NCBI GenBank assembly: GCA_019415705.1
Contig: DXYS01000086.1
Location: 1 to 61,457, forward strand
Origin: Bacteroidales bacterium
GTDB lineage: Bacteria > Bacteroidota > Bacteroidia > Bacteroidales > Muribaculaceae
Direction: 5' to 3'
Length of the DNA: 61,457 nt
Shown here: positions 43,108 through 51,613 of the stretch, in pieces
Layout of the letters: each line of letters starts with the position of its first letter
How positions within the stretch are numbered: the first letter of the stretch is position 1
The notes under the pieces: model-generated
Seen by the model: only the letters and a program-made list of their open reading frames with translations
Databases searched by the model: none
Told to the model about the DNA's origin: nothing
Program-made: the position numbers and the translations under genes

Positions 43108-43698
43108 TCAAAATGTTACGCCGTCCAAGTCCTCAAGCCTCGCTTTAAGCGCTTCGGCAGTCTCGCGAGGGAGTCTGAGCGTCATCTCACATGAGTTGTC
43201 AAACGACTGGCAGACAATCTCGGCTGATGACTGTTTGACAAGCCGCATGACATCATTCATGGCGAGATAGGGGAAGGAGAAGGTTATGTCGGCAGTCTCA
43301 TGGCGCTCAACAATCTCAGCCGCGTCTAAAGCAAGCCGTGCAGCCTCACGATAGGCTGCGATTAGCCCCGAAGTTCCTAATTTGATACCGCCGAAGTATC
43401 TGACGACGCATATCACCACATTGGTGAGTTCAAACGAGCGAATCTGACCGAGGATCGGTTTGCCGGCCGTCCCCGACGGCTCGCCGTTGTCATTAGACTG
43501 AAACTCCCTGCAGTCTGCGCCAAGCATATAGGCCCAGCACACATGACGCGCATCATGATATTCGTTCTGTACCGCAGCAATGCGCCGACGCGCTTCTTCA
43601 GCCGAAAAAACCGGAAAAGCGAACGACAGAAAACGGCTCATCTTCTCACGGAAGACAGCCTCTGAGGGTGCGGCGATGGTGCGGTAAGCGTCTGACAT
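43108..43698 (-). CDS. YigZ/IMPACT family protein
   Basis: Cytoplasmic protein of 196 aa. The IMPACT N-terminal domain covers about residues 15-120: FAFPVFSAEEARRRIAAVQ, YHDARHVCWAYMLG, DNGEPSGTAGKPIL and VVICVVRYFGGIKLGTSGL, which are the classic family blocks. A short C-terminal DUF1949-like ferredoxin fold follows. Members bind ribosomes or nucleic acids and act in stress translation control; the bacterial role is not settled. It is separated by a long terminator hairpin from cydB, and an imperfect -7 box (TATCTTCG) lies upstream. Confidence 0.93.
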   Translation of the reverse strand: MSDAYRTIAAPSEAVFREKMSRFLSFAFPVFSAEEARRRIAAVQNEYHDARHVCWAYMLGADCREFQSNDNGEPSGTAGKPILGQIRSFELTNVVICVVRYFGGIKLGTSGLIAAYREAARLALDAAEIVERHETADITFSFPYLAMNDVMRLVKQSSAEIVCQSFDNSCEMTLRLPRETAEALKARLEDLDGVTF

Positions 43699-43737
43699 TA
43701 ATCTGCGTCAATTTAGCGCGAAGATAATATAAAAAAA

Positions 43738-43812
43738 GCTTTCCCGCAAACTTCAGAACTCGTGTCGCTCCACATAGCAAAGGGGCAACAGAGGAAGCTG
43801 CGCGGGAAAGCG
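43738..43812 (-). terminator. Long terminator hairpin after cydB
   Basis: On the minus strand GCTTTCCCGC pairs with GCGGGAAAGC over a loop of about 52 nt, extended inside by CAGCTTC/GAAGTTTG and followed by TTTTTTT. Confidence 0.7.
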
Positions 43813-43841
43813 CTGAATTTTTATATCAGACAGCAGTCAGA

Positions 43842-44984
43842 TCAGTACTGATGGCTCTCTGAGTCTAATTCTTTGGCGGTGAGCGGCTGTTTGTTCATCT
43901 TGCGCCATACATACCAGATGTATGCGAGGACGAATGGCACGAGCACTGACACCCATGACATCACTTTAAGCGTAAACAGCGAGGAGGAACTGTTGGCTAT
44001 AGTCAGCGAGCTTGAGGCATCAAGCGTAGAGCAATAATAGGCTGTGCCGTCCCAGCCGGTGATAAGGATAAGCACGACGACAACAACTACCGTGCCGATG
44101 CCGCTATACCAGATGCCGTTGCGGAATTTAGAGCAGAAAGCCGTGCGTATTATAGCGTAGAGGACGGCAACGACCCCGATAAGGAGTATAATCAGCAGAG
44201 ACCACATGTTCAGCAGATTGTGAAGATAGATGTTATCGACTACCATATAATTGCCCGCAGCGTCAAACTTCAGACCGGGCTCTAAAAGCATCACAACAAG
44301 GAAGGCAACAAAGAGCACGGCGAAAATCAGACCGTTGACCAGTACGGAGCGATGCATGCGCTTGGCAAACTCCTCGTTGTAGTCAATGTTGTTGATGAAG
44401 TATAGCGCACCCTGAGTGCGGGCGAGGAAGAAGACTGCGACGCCGAGAAGCAGATTTTTCCAGCATACGATAGCCTCGAGACCTCTTGTGGGAGCCCACT
44501 GGGAGATGACCGGCTGACTGATGTCTAAAAGGTTGCTCTTTGTAACGGTAAACGCCGCTCCGAAAAACATCATTGCCACTGCCACGCCGAGCAGGATACA
44601 TCCGACAAAGCCATTGAACATCAGGAAAGCGTCATAAGTATGAGTGCCATAAAGATTACCTGACTTGCGACGGAACTCATAGCTGACAGCCTGCAGGACA
44701 AAACTCAGGAGAATCAGCATCCAAAGCCAGTAGGCTCCGCCGAACGATGTCGAATAAAACAGCGGGAATGACGCAAAGAAAGCTCCTCCGAAAACTACAA
44801 GAGTCGTAAACGTCAGTTCCCATTTCCGGCCGAGCGAATTGACCATCAGTTGACGTTGTTCGGAATCCTTCACACCGAACAGCATTGACTGTCCGCCCTG
44901 CACAAACAACAGAAACACAAGCAGCGCGCCAAGCACAGCGATTAAGAGCCACCAGTATGATTGTAATAATTGTAGTTGTGTCAT
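43842..44984 (-). CDS. cydB: Cytochrome bd oxidase subunit II
   Basis: Membrane subunit of the high-affinity quinol oxidase, 380 aa with about nine hydrophobic helices. Typical blocks: the N-terminal YWWLLIAVLGALLVFLLFVQGGQSML, the FRRKSGNLYGTHTYDAFL loop and the WDGTAYYCSTLDASSSLTIANSSSS segment near the C-terminus. It holds no haem ligands but stabilises CydA. It is 11 bp after cydA and ends in a long terminator. Together with CydA and the DUF4492 protein it allows oxygen scavenging at nanomolar levels, useful to a nanaerobic gut bacterium. Confidence 0.94.
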   Translation of the reverse strand: MTQLQLLQSYWWLLIAVLGALLVFLLFVQGGQSMLFGVKDSEQRQLMVNSLGRKWELTFTTLVVFGGAFFASFPLFYSTSFGGAYWLWMLILLSFVLQAVSYEFRRKSGNLYGTHTYDAFLMFNGFVGCILLGVAVAMMFFGAAFTVTKSNLLDISQPVISQWAPTRGLEAIVCWKNLLLGVAVFFLARTQGALYFINNIDYNEEFAKRMHRSVLVNGLIFAVLFVAFLVVMLLEPGLKFDAAGNYMVVDNIYLHNLLNMWSLLIILLIGVVAVLYAIIRTAFCSKFRNGIWYSGIGTVVVVVVLILITGWDGTAYYCSTLDASSSLTIANSSSSLFTLKVMSWVSVLVPFVLAYIWYVWRKMNKQPLTAKELDSESHQY

Positions 44985-44995
44985 TGTTTCAGAGT

Positions 44996-46561
44996 TTAGT
45001 CATGTTGTTCGATTTCAGTTTTAGATACGCGGTTTATATATCTCAGCATAATGCTGATTTCGGCAGCGAGCATCAGAGTAAACAGGAGAGCAAAAATCCA
45101 GAATGTCAGCTGTACCGAGCCTCCTGAGATATCAGAGATAGCCGCGCGGGTAGGCATCAGATCCTGTATTACCCACGGCTGACGGCCGACCTCGGCCACA
45201 ATCCATCCGGCCTGACTGCAGACCCATACCACGACTATTGAAAGCATACCGAGCCAGTGAAGCCACGGACGCTCGAGGAACTTGCGGCTGCGATAGCAGA
45301 TAAACAGTAGCGCGATAAAGAGGGCAAATAGATAACCGCCTGCGATAACCATAACGCGGAAGGAGTAGAATGTCAGCCCGACAGGCGGAACAGCCTCATC
45401 GGCGCTGTCAAAGTAACCGTAACCGAAGTATTTGAATCCGGCCATAAGTTCAGAGCGGGCAGCGTTCATCGCGGCGGTATCACCAGCGGCCTTAGCCTCA
45501 CCGAATTCCTTCAATGCCTGCCGGGCAGCTTTACCTATGGCAATGCGTTCATCATAGCTGACGGTATTTACGGTATCGCCGTCAGCATTTATGGCGCGGC
45601 CGGCTATAAGGTCGTTGATGCCGGGTACAAAACTGTGGGCGTCATGATTTGCAAGTACAGAAAGTCCATAGGGGATAGAAACCTCAAACAGCATGGGGTC
45701 AAGGTCATCGCCGGCTTTTTTCTCAGGATTTGTGATACCGAAAGCCACAAGCTCCTGTCCGACCTTACCGTCATAAAGGCCCTCCATGGCCGCAAGTTTC
45801 ATGGGTTGAACGCGTGCGACTTCAACAGCCGAGCCGTCACCGGTATAAAGCGTCATCACCATACCGGCAAAGCCAAACCACGAGGCAATTTTAAGCGATT
45901 TAACCGCGACATCAGTGTTTCTCTTTTTCCAAAGCAGCCAACAGCTGACACCGATGACAAATACAGCGGCAAGCACCCATCCGCTAAAGACTGCGTGGAA
46001 GAACTTATTCATTGCCACTGAGTTAAATGCGACCTCCGTGAAATTGTCCATTACGTTGCGCATCTGCTCGGGGTCAAATGCCATGCCGACCGGATTTTGC
46101 ATCCATGCGTTAGCTACAAGTATCCACAATGCAGATAGACAGACTCCGGCGGCAGTCAGCCAAGTAGCTGCGAGGTGAAAGCCGAGGCTGACTTTTTTCC
46201 AGCCAAAAAACATTACGGCAACAAAAGTCGCCTCCATAAAGAACGCGACGATGCCTTCGATGGCGAGAGGTGCGCCGAAAATGTCACCGACAAACCAGCT
46301 GTAGTTTGACCAGTTGGTGCCGAATTCGAATTCGAGGATTATGCCGGTGGCAACACCGCATGCAAAATTGATGCCGAACAGCGTCATCCAAAATTTTGTT
46401 ATGCCACGCCAACGTTCGTCGCCTGTGCGGTAAAAAATTGTCTCCATGATAGCGACAATTACCGACAAACCGATTGTCAGCGGGACAAAAAGCCAATGAT
46501 ACATGGCTGTCAGGGCAAATTGCGCCCTTGACCAGTCAACCGTTGCTAATAAATCGTTCAT
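44996..46561 (-). CDS. cydA: Cytochrome bd oxidase subunit I
   Basis: Catalytic subunit oxidising menaquinol and reducing oxygen, 521 aa. His22 in LTAMYHWLFVPLTIG corresponds to the axial ligand of haem b595, and a conserved GWIVAEVGRQPW block carries the haem-d/b595 Glu. The segment WSNYSWFVGDIFGAPLAIEG and the ATGIILEFEFG motif are highly conserved. The quinol-binding Q-loop between about residues 240 and 375 is of intermediate length and contains an Ala/Glu-rich helix. It is preceded by DUF4492 (42 bp) and followed by cydB (11 bp). Confidence 0.95.
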   Translation of the reverse strand: MNDLLATVDWSRAQFALTAMYHWLFVPLTIGLSVIVAIMETIFYRTGDERWRGITKFWMTLFGINFACGVATGIILEFEFGTNWSNYSWFVGDIFGAPLAIEGIVAFFMEATFVAVMFFGWKKVSLGFHLAATWLTAAGVCLSALWILVANAWMQNPVGMAFDPEQMRNVMDNFTEVAFNSVAMNKFFHAVFSGWVLAAVFVIGVSCWLLWKKRNTDVAVKSLKIASWFGFAGMVMTLYTGDGSAVEVARVQPMKLAAMEGLYDGKVGQELVAFGITNPEKKAGDDLDPMLFEVSIPYGLSVLANHDAHSFVPGINDLIAGRAINADGDTVNTVSYDERIAIGKAARQALKEFGEAKAAGDTAAMNAARSELMAGFKYFGYGYFDSADEAVPPVGLTFYSFRVMVIAGGYLFALFIALLFICYRSRKFLERPWLHWLGMLSIVVVWVCSQAGWIVAEVGRQPWVIQDLMPTRAAISDISGGSVQLTFWIFALLFTLMLAAEISIMLRYINRVSKTEIEQHD

Positions 46562-46603
46562 TGATATTTGATTTAATGATTTGATGATTAATTCAGAATA
46601 TGT

Positions 46604-46831
46604 CTATTGGCGCTCGGTCAACGCATTACGCACTGCCTCGGCTCGTTCGCCGTCATCATTGTAAGTGTCTGAAAGTATATCCGGGAAGAAAAAAATTTTG
46701 AGTACGGCAAACATTATTATCACTTTAATTATAATGAGCAACCAAAGTGAACGACCAACATTTGTCATAGACTTGAATCCCTCTACATAAAAGCGGGTAA
46801 TGCGGCTGACTATGTTTCGCTTTTCAGGCAT
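46604..46831 (-). CDS. DUF4492 small membrane protein of the cyd operon
   Basis: Protein of 75 aa from the ATG at 46831 (a TTG at 46858 would add nine residues and lies inside a leader hairpin). A basic, amphipathic N-terminus (ITRFYVEGFKSMTNVGR) leads into one hydrophobic helix (SLWLLIIIKVIIMFAVLKIFFF), then a short acidic tail. This is the DUF4492 pattern, found next to cydAB in Bacteroidota and Campylobacterota. Position and topology (one short transmembrane protein) recall CydX/CydH, small subunits that stabilise cytochrome bd. That role is inferred, not shown. Confidence 0.82.
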   Translation of the reverse strand: MPEKRNIVSRITRFYVEGFKSMTNVGRSLWLLIIIKVIIMFAVLKIFFFPDILSDTYNDDGERAEAVRNALTERQ

Positions 46832-46848
46832 TGATGAGGTATTAATGC

Positions 46849-46882
46849 TGTCGGGCAATTAGGTCTGTTCTAATGCCCGACA
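46849..46882 (-). promoter_or_regulatory. Hairpin at the 5' end of the cyd transcript
   Basis: TGTCGGGCATTAG pairs with CTAATTGCCCGACA (one bulged base, 7-nt loop). It sits directly after a -7 box at 46883-46890, so the mRNA would begin with this stem. No T tract follows, so it does not look like a terminator of nrdG. Confidence 0.5.
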
Positions 46883-46890
46883 CAAATGTA
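46883..46890 (-). promoter_or_regulatory. -7 box for DUF4492-cydA-cydB
   Basis: TACATTTG on the minus strand matches TAnnTTTG. The -33 region is TAAC-rich without a clear TTG; TAACTTAAGTTA, a perfect 12-bp palindrome, lies immediately upstream (46892-46903) and could be an operator. Confidence 0.4.
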
Positions 46891-46900
46891 ATAACTTAAG

Positions 46901-47443
46901 TTAAAAATCGGCAGATTTTTCCTGAAAAATTCTATTCCACTCGATAATATTTCCTTTTTCAGACCTGCTCAAATCAATAAGCCGCTGGTTTGAAGAGCCT
47001 CTGAAAAGCAGCTTAATGTCTCTGAGTGATTCAATATACGGTCCGTCGACGAGCACATCGACAAGTCCGAGCAGAGCTCCGAACTCGGCTTTATCGGCTA
47101 TTTCCTCATATTTAAACCCGGTATAGCACCATATATGCTTGCCGACAGTACGTATCCGCCGCGCAAGCTCAGTCAACGGCTCTATCTGGTAGAGAGGGTC
47201 GCCGCCGGTGAATGTGACATTAAAACCTGCGTCCTCGATTATTTCCATCAGCTCGTTTACTGACATGTCATGTCCGGCATCAAAGGACCATGTCGACGGA
47301 TTGTGACATCCCGGGCACTGATGTCGGCAACCGGCAAAATAAATGGAGGTGCGCAGCCCCGGGCCGTCGACAGTCGTCCCTTCGACAATATCGACCACTC
47401 TCAGAATGTGTCGCCGTTCATCATTTATGGACGACGCGGTCAT
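46901..47443 (-). CDS. nrdG: Anaerobic ribonucleotide reductase activating enzyme
   Basis: Radical-SAM enzyme that installs the glycyl radical on NrdD. From the ATG at 47443 it is 180 aa. The N-terminus RVVDIVEGTTVDGPGLRTSIY is family-typical; the CxxxCxxC cluster motif is GCRHQCPGCHN, followed by TFTGGDPLYQ (GGE-like motif). The start overlaps the end of nrdD by 23 bp, which suggests translational coupling. A longer reading frame to 47575 is open but would lie inside nrdD and is not needed. Confidence 0.92.
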   Translation of the reverse strand: MTASSINDERRHILRVVDIVEGTTVDGPGLRTSIYFAGCRHQCPGCHNPSTWSFDAGHDMSVNELMEIIEDAGFNVTFTGGDPLYQIEPLTELARRIRTVGKHIWCYTGFKYEEIADKAEFGALLGLVDVLVDGPYIESLRDIKLLFRGSSNQRLIDLSRSEKGNIIEWNRIFQEKSADF

Positions 47444-49628
47444 TAAGCTCTGCAAGTTTGGCGTTATTCCATCTGTCAGTCGTGCCGACAAGATAACCTG
47501 TAATACGCTGCAGCCGGTCGATATTGTGCGAGCCGCATTCCGGACATACATCGAGTCCGTCGGATGCATCCTCATAACCGCAATTCATGCAACGGTTGCG
47601 ATTATGATTAACCGAGCAGTACCCGATATTATAACGGTCCATCAGGTCGACTATATCTGATATAGCTTCCGGATTATGCGTAGCGTCGCCGTCAATCTCC
47701 ACATAAAATATATGGCCGCCGCGTGTCAGTTCATGGTAAGGAGCCTCAACCTCTGCCTTATGGCGCGGTGAGCAGTGGTAACCGACGGGCACATGATTCG
47801 AATTGGTATAATAAACCTTATCGGTAATACCTTCGATTATGCCGAACGATTTACGGTCTTTGGCGGTGAATTTACCCGATAATCCCTCGGCCGGAGTGGC
47901 AAGAATCGAATAATTATGATTATACCGCTCGGAGAACTCGTTGGCCCTCGAACGCATGTGTGAGACAATGCGCAGACCGAGGCGCTGCGAGTCTTCGCTC
48001 TCGCCATGATGCTTGCCCGTAAGCGCAACTAAACATTCGGCGAGACCGATGAAACCGATACCGAGCGTTCCGTGATTTATGACCGGTGCGATAGTTTCAT
48101 CGGGCTTAAGTTCGGCACTTCCGACCCATAGCTTTGACATAAGAAGCGGGAACTGACGGACCAATGCCGTGCGCTGGAACTCAAAACGGTCGTTGAGCTG
48201 ACGGGCAGCAATCTCAAGGATATTGTCAAGCTTTTTGAAAAAGGCATCGATGCGTTCCTCATAATCACGAATATTCATAGTCTCGATGGCGAGACGCACT
48301 ATATTAATAGTGGTGAAACTGAGGTTACCTCGGCCGATAGACGTTTTTTCACCGTAACGGTCCTCAAAGACTCGAGTTCGACAGCCCATTGTGGCAACTT
48401 CGTAGCGATAACGCTCCGGGTCATCGGCCGACCATTTCTCATGTTGGTTGAAAGTTGCGTCGAGATTTACGAAATTGGGGAAGAAACGTCGTGCGGTTAC
48501 CTTGCAGGCCAGACAGTACAAATCATAATTCGGATCATCGGGCAAATAGCTGACTCCGCGTTTCTTTTTCCATATCTGGATAGGGAAAATCGCTGTCGCA
48601 CCGTTGCCTACACCCTCATAAGTCGAGTTAAGCAGTTCGCGTATGACACAACGTCCTTCGGCCGAAGTGTCAGTTCCATAATTAATCGAGCTGAATACAA
48701 CCTGATTGCCTCCACGCGAATGGATGGTATTCATGTTATGAATAAATGCCTCCATTGCCTGATGGACGCGTGAGACAGTACGGTTTACCGCATGTTGCAG
48801 ACGGCGCTCATCGCCGGTCAAACCATCAAGCGTTGCGGCGACAAAGTCCTTAAGCTTTATATTATATAAATGTGAGAGGTCGCAACCGTCGAGAGCCTCA
48901 ATATTTTTCACTTCTTCGATAAAAGTCGAACGAACAAACGGGGCCAGATAGAAATCAAACGCCGGTATTGCTTGGCCGCCGTGCATCTCATTCTGAGCCG
49001 TCTCAAGAGAAATACATGCTATGACACTCGCTGTCTCGATTCGTTTGGCCGGACGTGACTCGCCATGCCCGGCGACAAACCCGTTTTTGAGGATTACGTC
49101 AAGCGGATGCTGCACGCAGGTCAGGCTCTTCGTCGGATAATAGTCCTTGTCGTGTATATGTATATAGCCGTAGCGCACTGCCTCGCGCGCCTCTTCGGTC
49201 AGCAGATAGTCATCAACAAAGGGTTTGGTAGTCTCTGATGCAAACTTCATCATCATGCCGGCGGGAGAATCCGTATTCATGTTGGCATTCTCACGCGTGA
49301 TATCATTGTTTTTCGCTTCAATGATTTCCTGAAACATATCGCGTGTCTTGGCGCGACGGGCTATACTGCGCTGGTCACGATAGGCGATATAGCGTTTCGC
49401 AACCTCCTTGCGCGGACTGTTCATCAACTCAAGCTCGACGGCGTCCTGTATTTCCTCGACGGTCATACGTTCACGTCCGTTCAGTCCGACTCTGACAGAA
49501 ATCTTGTTGATTAAGGACTCATCCTCTCCAAGCTCGGTTGTGAGCATGGCCTTACGTATGGCCGATTTAATTTTCTCCTCGTTATAGCCCACAACGCGTC
49601 CGTCGCGTTTGACAACTGTCTGTATCAT
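47421..49628 (-). CDS. nrdD: Anaerobic ribonucleoside-triphosphate reductase (class III)
   Basis: Glycyl-radical enzyme making dNTPs without oxygen, 735 aa from the ATG at 49628. An N-terminal ATP-cone (QTVVKRDGRVVGYNEEKIKSA) is the allosteric activity site. Central blocks include NMNTDSPAGMMMKFASETTK and HSRGGNQVVFSSINYGTD with an active-site Cys nearby. The zinc site near the C-terminus has two CxxC pairs (CMNCG, CPECG), and the glycyl radical is Gly711 in ITGYLVG. The longer reading from 49697 starts inside the promoter. Co-transcribed with nrdG. Confidence 0.95.
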   Translation of the reverse strand: MIQTVVKRDGRVVGYNEEKIKSAIRKAMLTTELGEDESLINKISVRVGLNGRERMTVEEIQDAVELELMNSPRKEVAKRYIAYRDQRSIARRAKTRDMFQEIIEAKNNDITRENANMNTDSPAGMMMKFASETTKPFVDDYLLTEEAREAVRYGYIHIHDKDYYPTKSLTCVQHPLDVILKNGFVAGHGESRPAKRIETASVIACISLETAQNEMHGGQAIPAFDFYLAPFVRSTFIEEVKNIEALDGCDLSHLYNIKLKDFVAATLDGLTGDERRLQHAVNRTVSRVHQAMEAFIHNMNTIHSRGGNQVVFSSINYGTDTSAEGRCVIRELLNSTYEGVGNGATAIFPIQIWKKKRGVSYLPDDPNYDLYCLACKVTARRFFPNFVNLDATFNQHEKWSADDPERYRYEVATMGCRTRVFEDRYGEKTSIGRGNLSFTTINIVRLAIETMNIRDYEERIDAFFKKLDNILEIAARQLNDRFEFQRTALVRQFPLLMSKLWVGSAELKPDETIAPVINHGTLGIGFIGLAECLVALTGKHHGESEDSQRLGLRIVSHMRSRANEFSERYNHNYSILATPAEGLSGKFTAKDRKSFGIIEGITDKVYYTNSNHVPVGYHCSPRHKAEVEAPYHELTRGGHIFYVEIDGDATHNPEAISDIVDLMDRYNIGYCSVNHNRNRCMNCGYEDASDGLDVCPECGSHNIDRLQRITGYLVGTTDRWNNAKLAELNDRVVHK

Positions 49629-49694
49629 AATCAGATTTGTTGATGATGTTTTCGTGATATTATCTTGTACAGCCAAATCAGGCTGAAACAGCAG

Positions 49695-49725
49695 CAAAGG
49701 TAATATAATTATTATTCAAAATCAA
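49695..49725 (-). promoter_or_regulatory. Promoter for nrdD-nrdG
   Basis: Minus strand: TTG (49725-49723), 20 bp, then TACCTTTG (49702-49695). The leader is about 60 nt. Confidence 0.6.
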
Positions 49726-49764
49726 CAACTAATCATCATAATTTTACACACTCGAAATTTATTT

Positions 49765-49841
49765 TGGAAAACTTTTTAATGAATCAAAAAAGTATATATT
49801 GCTAATTTCCAAAGAATAATGTTTTCAAAATGGAAAACTTT
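49765..49841 (+). repeat. Direct repeats TGGAAAACTTT upstream of nrdD
   Basis: TGGAAAACTTT occurs at 49765-49775 and 49831-49841, 66 bp apart. The second copy is part of an inverted repeat, GTTTTC-N6-GAAAAC. The region is AT-rich and lies 40-120 bp upstream of the nrdD promoter, a plausible operator position. Confidence 0.45.
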
Positions 49842-49891
49842 AAGACAACAATACGCAAAAACAATTTACAAATTTCTCGGTGAACTGATTC

Positions 49892-51595
49892 TTATTCGTA
49901 TAAAATTCCGAAATCTTTGCAGACTTCAAAATCAACTTCGCGCCATCCGGCATCCTTTAATTTAAGCCCTTCATTATAATCGTTAAGATACATACGTTTA
50001 GGCTCGGTATAAAAATGAGAGCTCAAGTCAGCCGAAGACGGGGCATTATGTTTAAGTTTTAAACCCGCTAACGAAACTATGGTCGGGAACAGCGACAAAC
50101 TTGACGAAACGTTTCTATCTGAATTATTCTTTAATGCGGCTTGAGCATCAGGATATAACCGGCGATAACCTGATGATAGCCATACAATCATCGGCACGTG
50201 TATCTGACGAAAGGTCGGAGTGGGGGATGCATGCAGAAAACGCTCCCGGCCGTCATCAAAGATATCTTCACCATGATCCGATGCATATATCAAAGCAGCT
50301 ACAGTCGTAGAATCGGCATCAAGAATACACATCAGGCTGTCAAGCAACGCATCGGTCTCGACAATTGTATTGTCATAAGCATTAATCAGTTCTCTGCGGT
50401 TGTAGGACGTTGCCTCGGTGGCATTATCCGGCAAAAAACGAGCCGAAGTCTCGTCATATCTCTCGCGATAATTGAAATGCGAGCCATAGGTATGTATGAC
50501 GATAAGCTCTTTTTTCGTTGCGGACTGCTTGGCGAGGACATCGTTTACAGGATTAACCAGCCGGCTGTCGTATCGCAATCCGTGGTCCTGACGTGCGAAA
50601 TCGACAGTATCGGCACACGTTCCTAAAAAATCAATATACGAATGATTGCGTTCCTGATTCGAGATGAATGCCGTCGAATATCCGGCCTCCGCAAACGCAT
50701 CTATGACACCTTTGACAAACCGTATCGAATCTCCGAAATTAACGGCCGAAAGATGTGTTAAAAGCATCGGCACACTCTTGTGAGTGGTATTGCTCTCCGA
50801 AAGAGTCTTATTAAAGAAGACAAGCTCAGCCCTCTGCGCAAGTCGCGGATTAGTATCGCGGTCGTAGCCGCCAAGTTGCCAGTTATCAGCCCGTGCGGTC
50901 TCTCCGATTACAATTACATAGATTTCCCTCAATGAGTCAGGATGCTCGGACTGACTGCCGAAACTGAAGTCGGCAGACGTTTCATAATATTTGGAAGTGT
51001 CCACACTGCGTGTTATTGCAGTAATCAGATTAGACATTACATTAACCGGAAAAAGCATGCGTGTGACCGCATATCCGGGTATAAAAATGTAGCAGCACGT
51101 CAGAAGTATAATACCGATTGCCGCAGAGACTATGCCGACGCGGCGTGGTATGATAAGGTCAGAAACACGTCCATACCGTTTTTTCACCATCATAACGATA
51201 CCGATAATAATCGGAGGCAGATACAGCGCTACAACAATAAGTATCGACAAAGTCAGATTACCCAAAAGCTCGCTCACCTCTGCGACATTAGTAGTGGCAA
51301 CATTCAAAAACATATCAATAGCGATGATTGACTCGCCGTATAGATACAGCAGCACTATCTGAAACGCCGCAAAAATCATCACCGGCAAAAACCATAGCAT
51401 TGTACGTCCTACGCGACGCGAGAGACTCATCAGAAGACAGTAGACGCCGAGAGGGAGAATGATATCGGTTATTTTCGCCGGAAACGGATCTCGTTCGGTA
51501 AAAGCCAGAGCGACATTCGGCACAATTAGCAGCACCGGAAAAAGCCAAGCCCAGAGCTTCGTACTGACGAGATATGTAAATATTTTTTTGAGCAT
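49892..51595 (-). CDS. Phosphoethanolamine transferase (EptA-like)
   Basis: Inner-membrane enzyme of 567 aa that transfers phosphoethanolamine, usually to lipid A, at the periplasmic face. Five hydrophobic helices occupy about residues 10-180. The alkaline-phosphatase-fold domain follows: metal-binding Glu in YVIVIGETARADNWQLGGY, nucleophile Thr in ESNTTHKSVPMLLT, and the metal-binding YASDHGEDIFDDG with LHASP. This motif set separates it from LTA synthase-type sulfatases. Such modification lowers sensitivity to cationic peptides such as polymyxin, an expected trait in gut Bacteroidales. It lies 18 bp after the barrel gene and is probably co-transcribed. Confidence 0.85.
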   Translation of the reverse strand: MLKKIFTYLVSTKLWAWLFPVLLIVPNVALAFTERDPFPAKITDIILPLGVYCLLMSLSRRVGRTMLWFLPVMIFAAFQIVLLYLYGESIIAIDMFLNVATTNVAEVSELLGNLTLSILIVVALYLPPIIIGIVMMVKKRYGRVSDLIIPRRVGIVSAAIGIILLTCCYIFIPGYAVTRMLFPVNVMSNLITAITRSVDTSKYYETSADFSFGSQSEHPDSLREIYVIVIGETARADNWQLGGYDRDTNPRLAQRAELVFFNKTLSESNTTHKSVPMLLTHLSAVNFGDSIRFVKGVIDAFAEAGYSTAFISNQERNHSYIDFLGTCADTVDFARQDHGLRYDSRLVNPVNDVLAKQSATKKELIVIHTYGSHFNYRERYDETSARFLPDNATEATSYNRRELINAYDNTIVETDALLDSLMCILDADSTTVAALIYASDHGEDIFDDGRERFLHASPTPTFRQIHVPMIVWLSSGYRRLYPDAQAALKNNSDRNVSSSLSLFPTIVSLAGLKLKHNAPSSADLSSHFYTEPKRMYLNDYNEGLKLKDAGWREVDFEVCKDFGILYE

Positions 51596-51613
51596 AAGCT
51601 AATTACATATTAT

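Noticed and set aside
46832..46858. TTG start for DUF4492
   Set aside because: It sits in the 5' stem-loop; the ATG at 46831 gives the usual family N-terminus.
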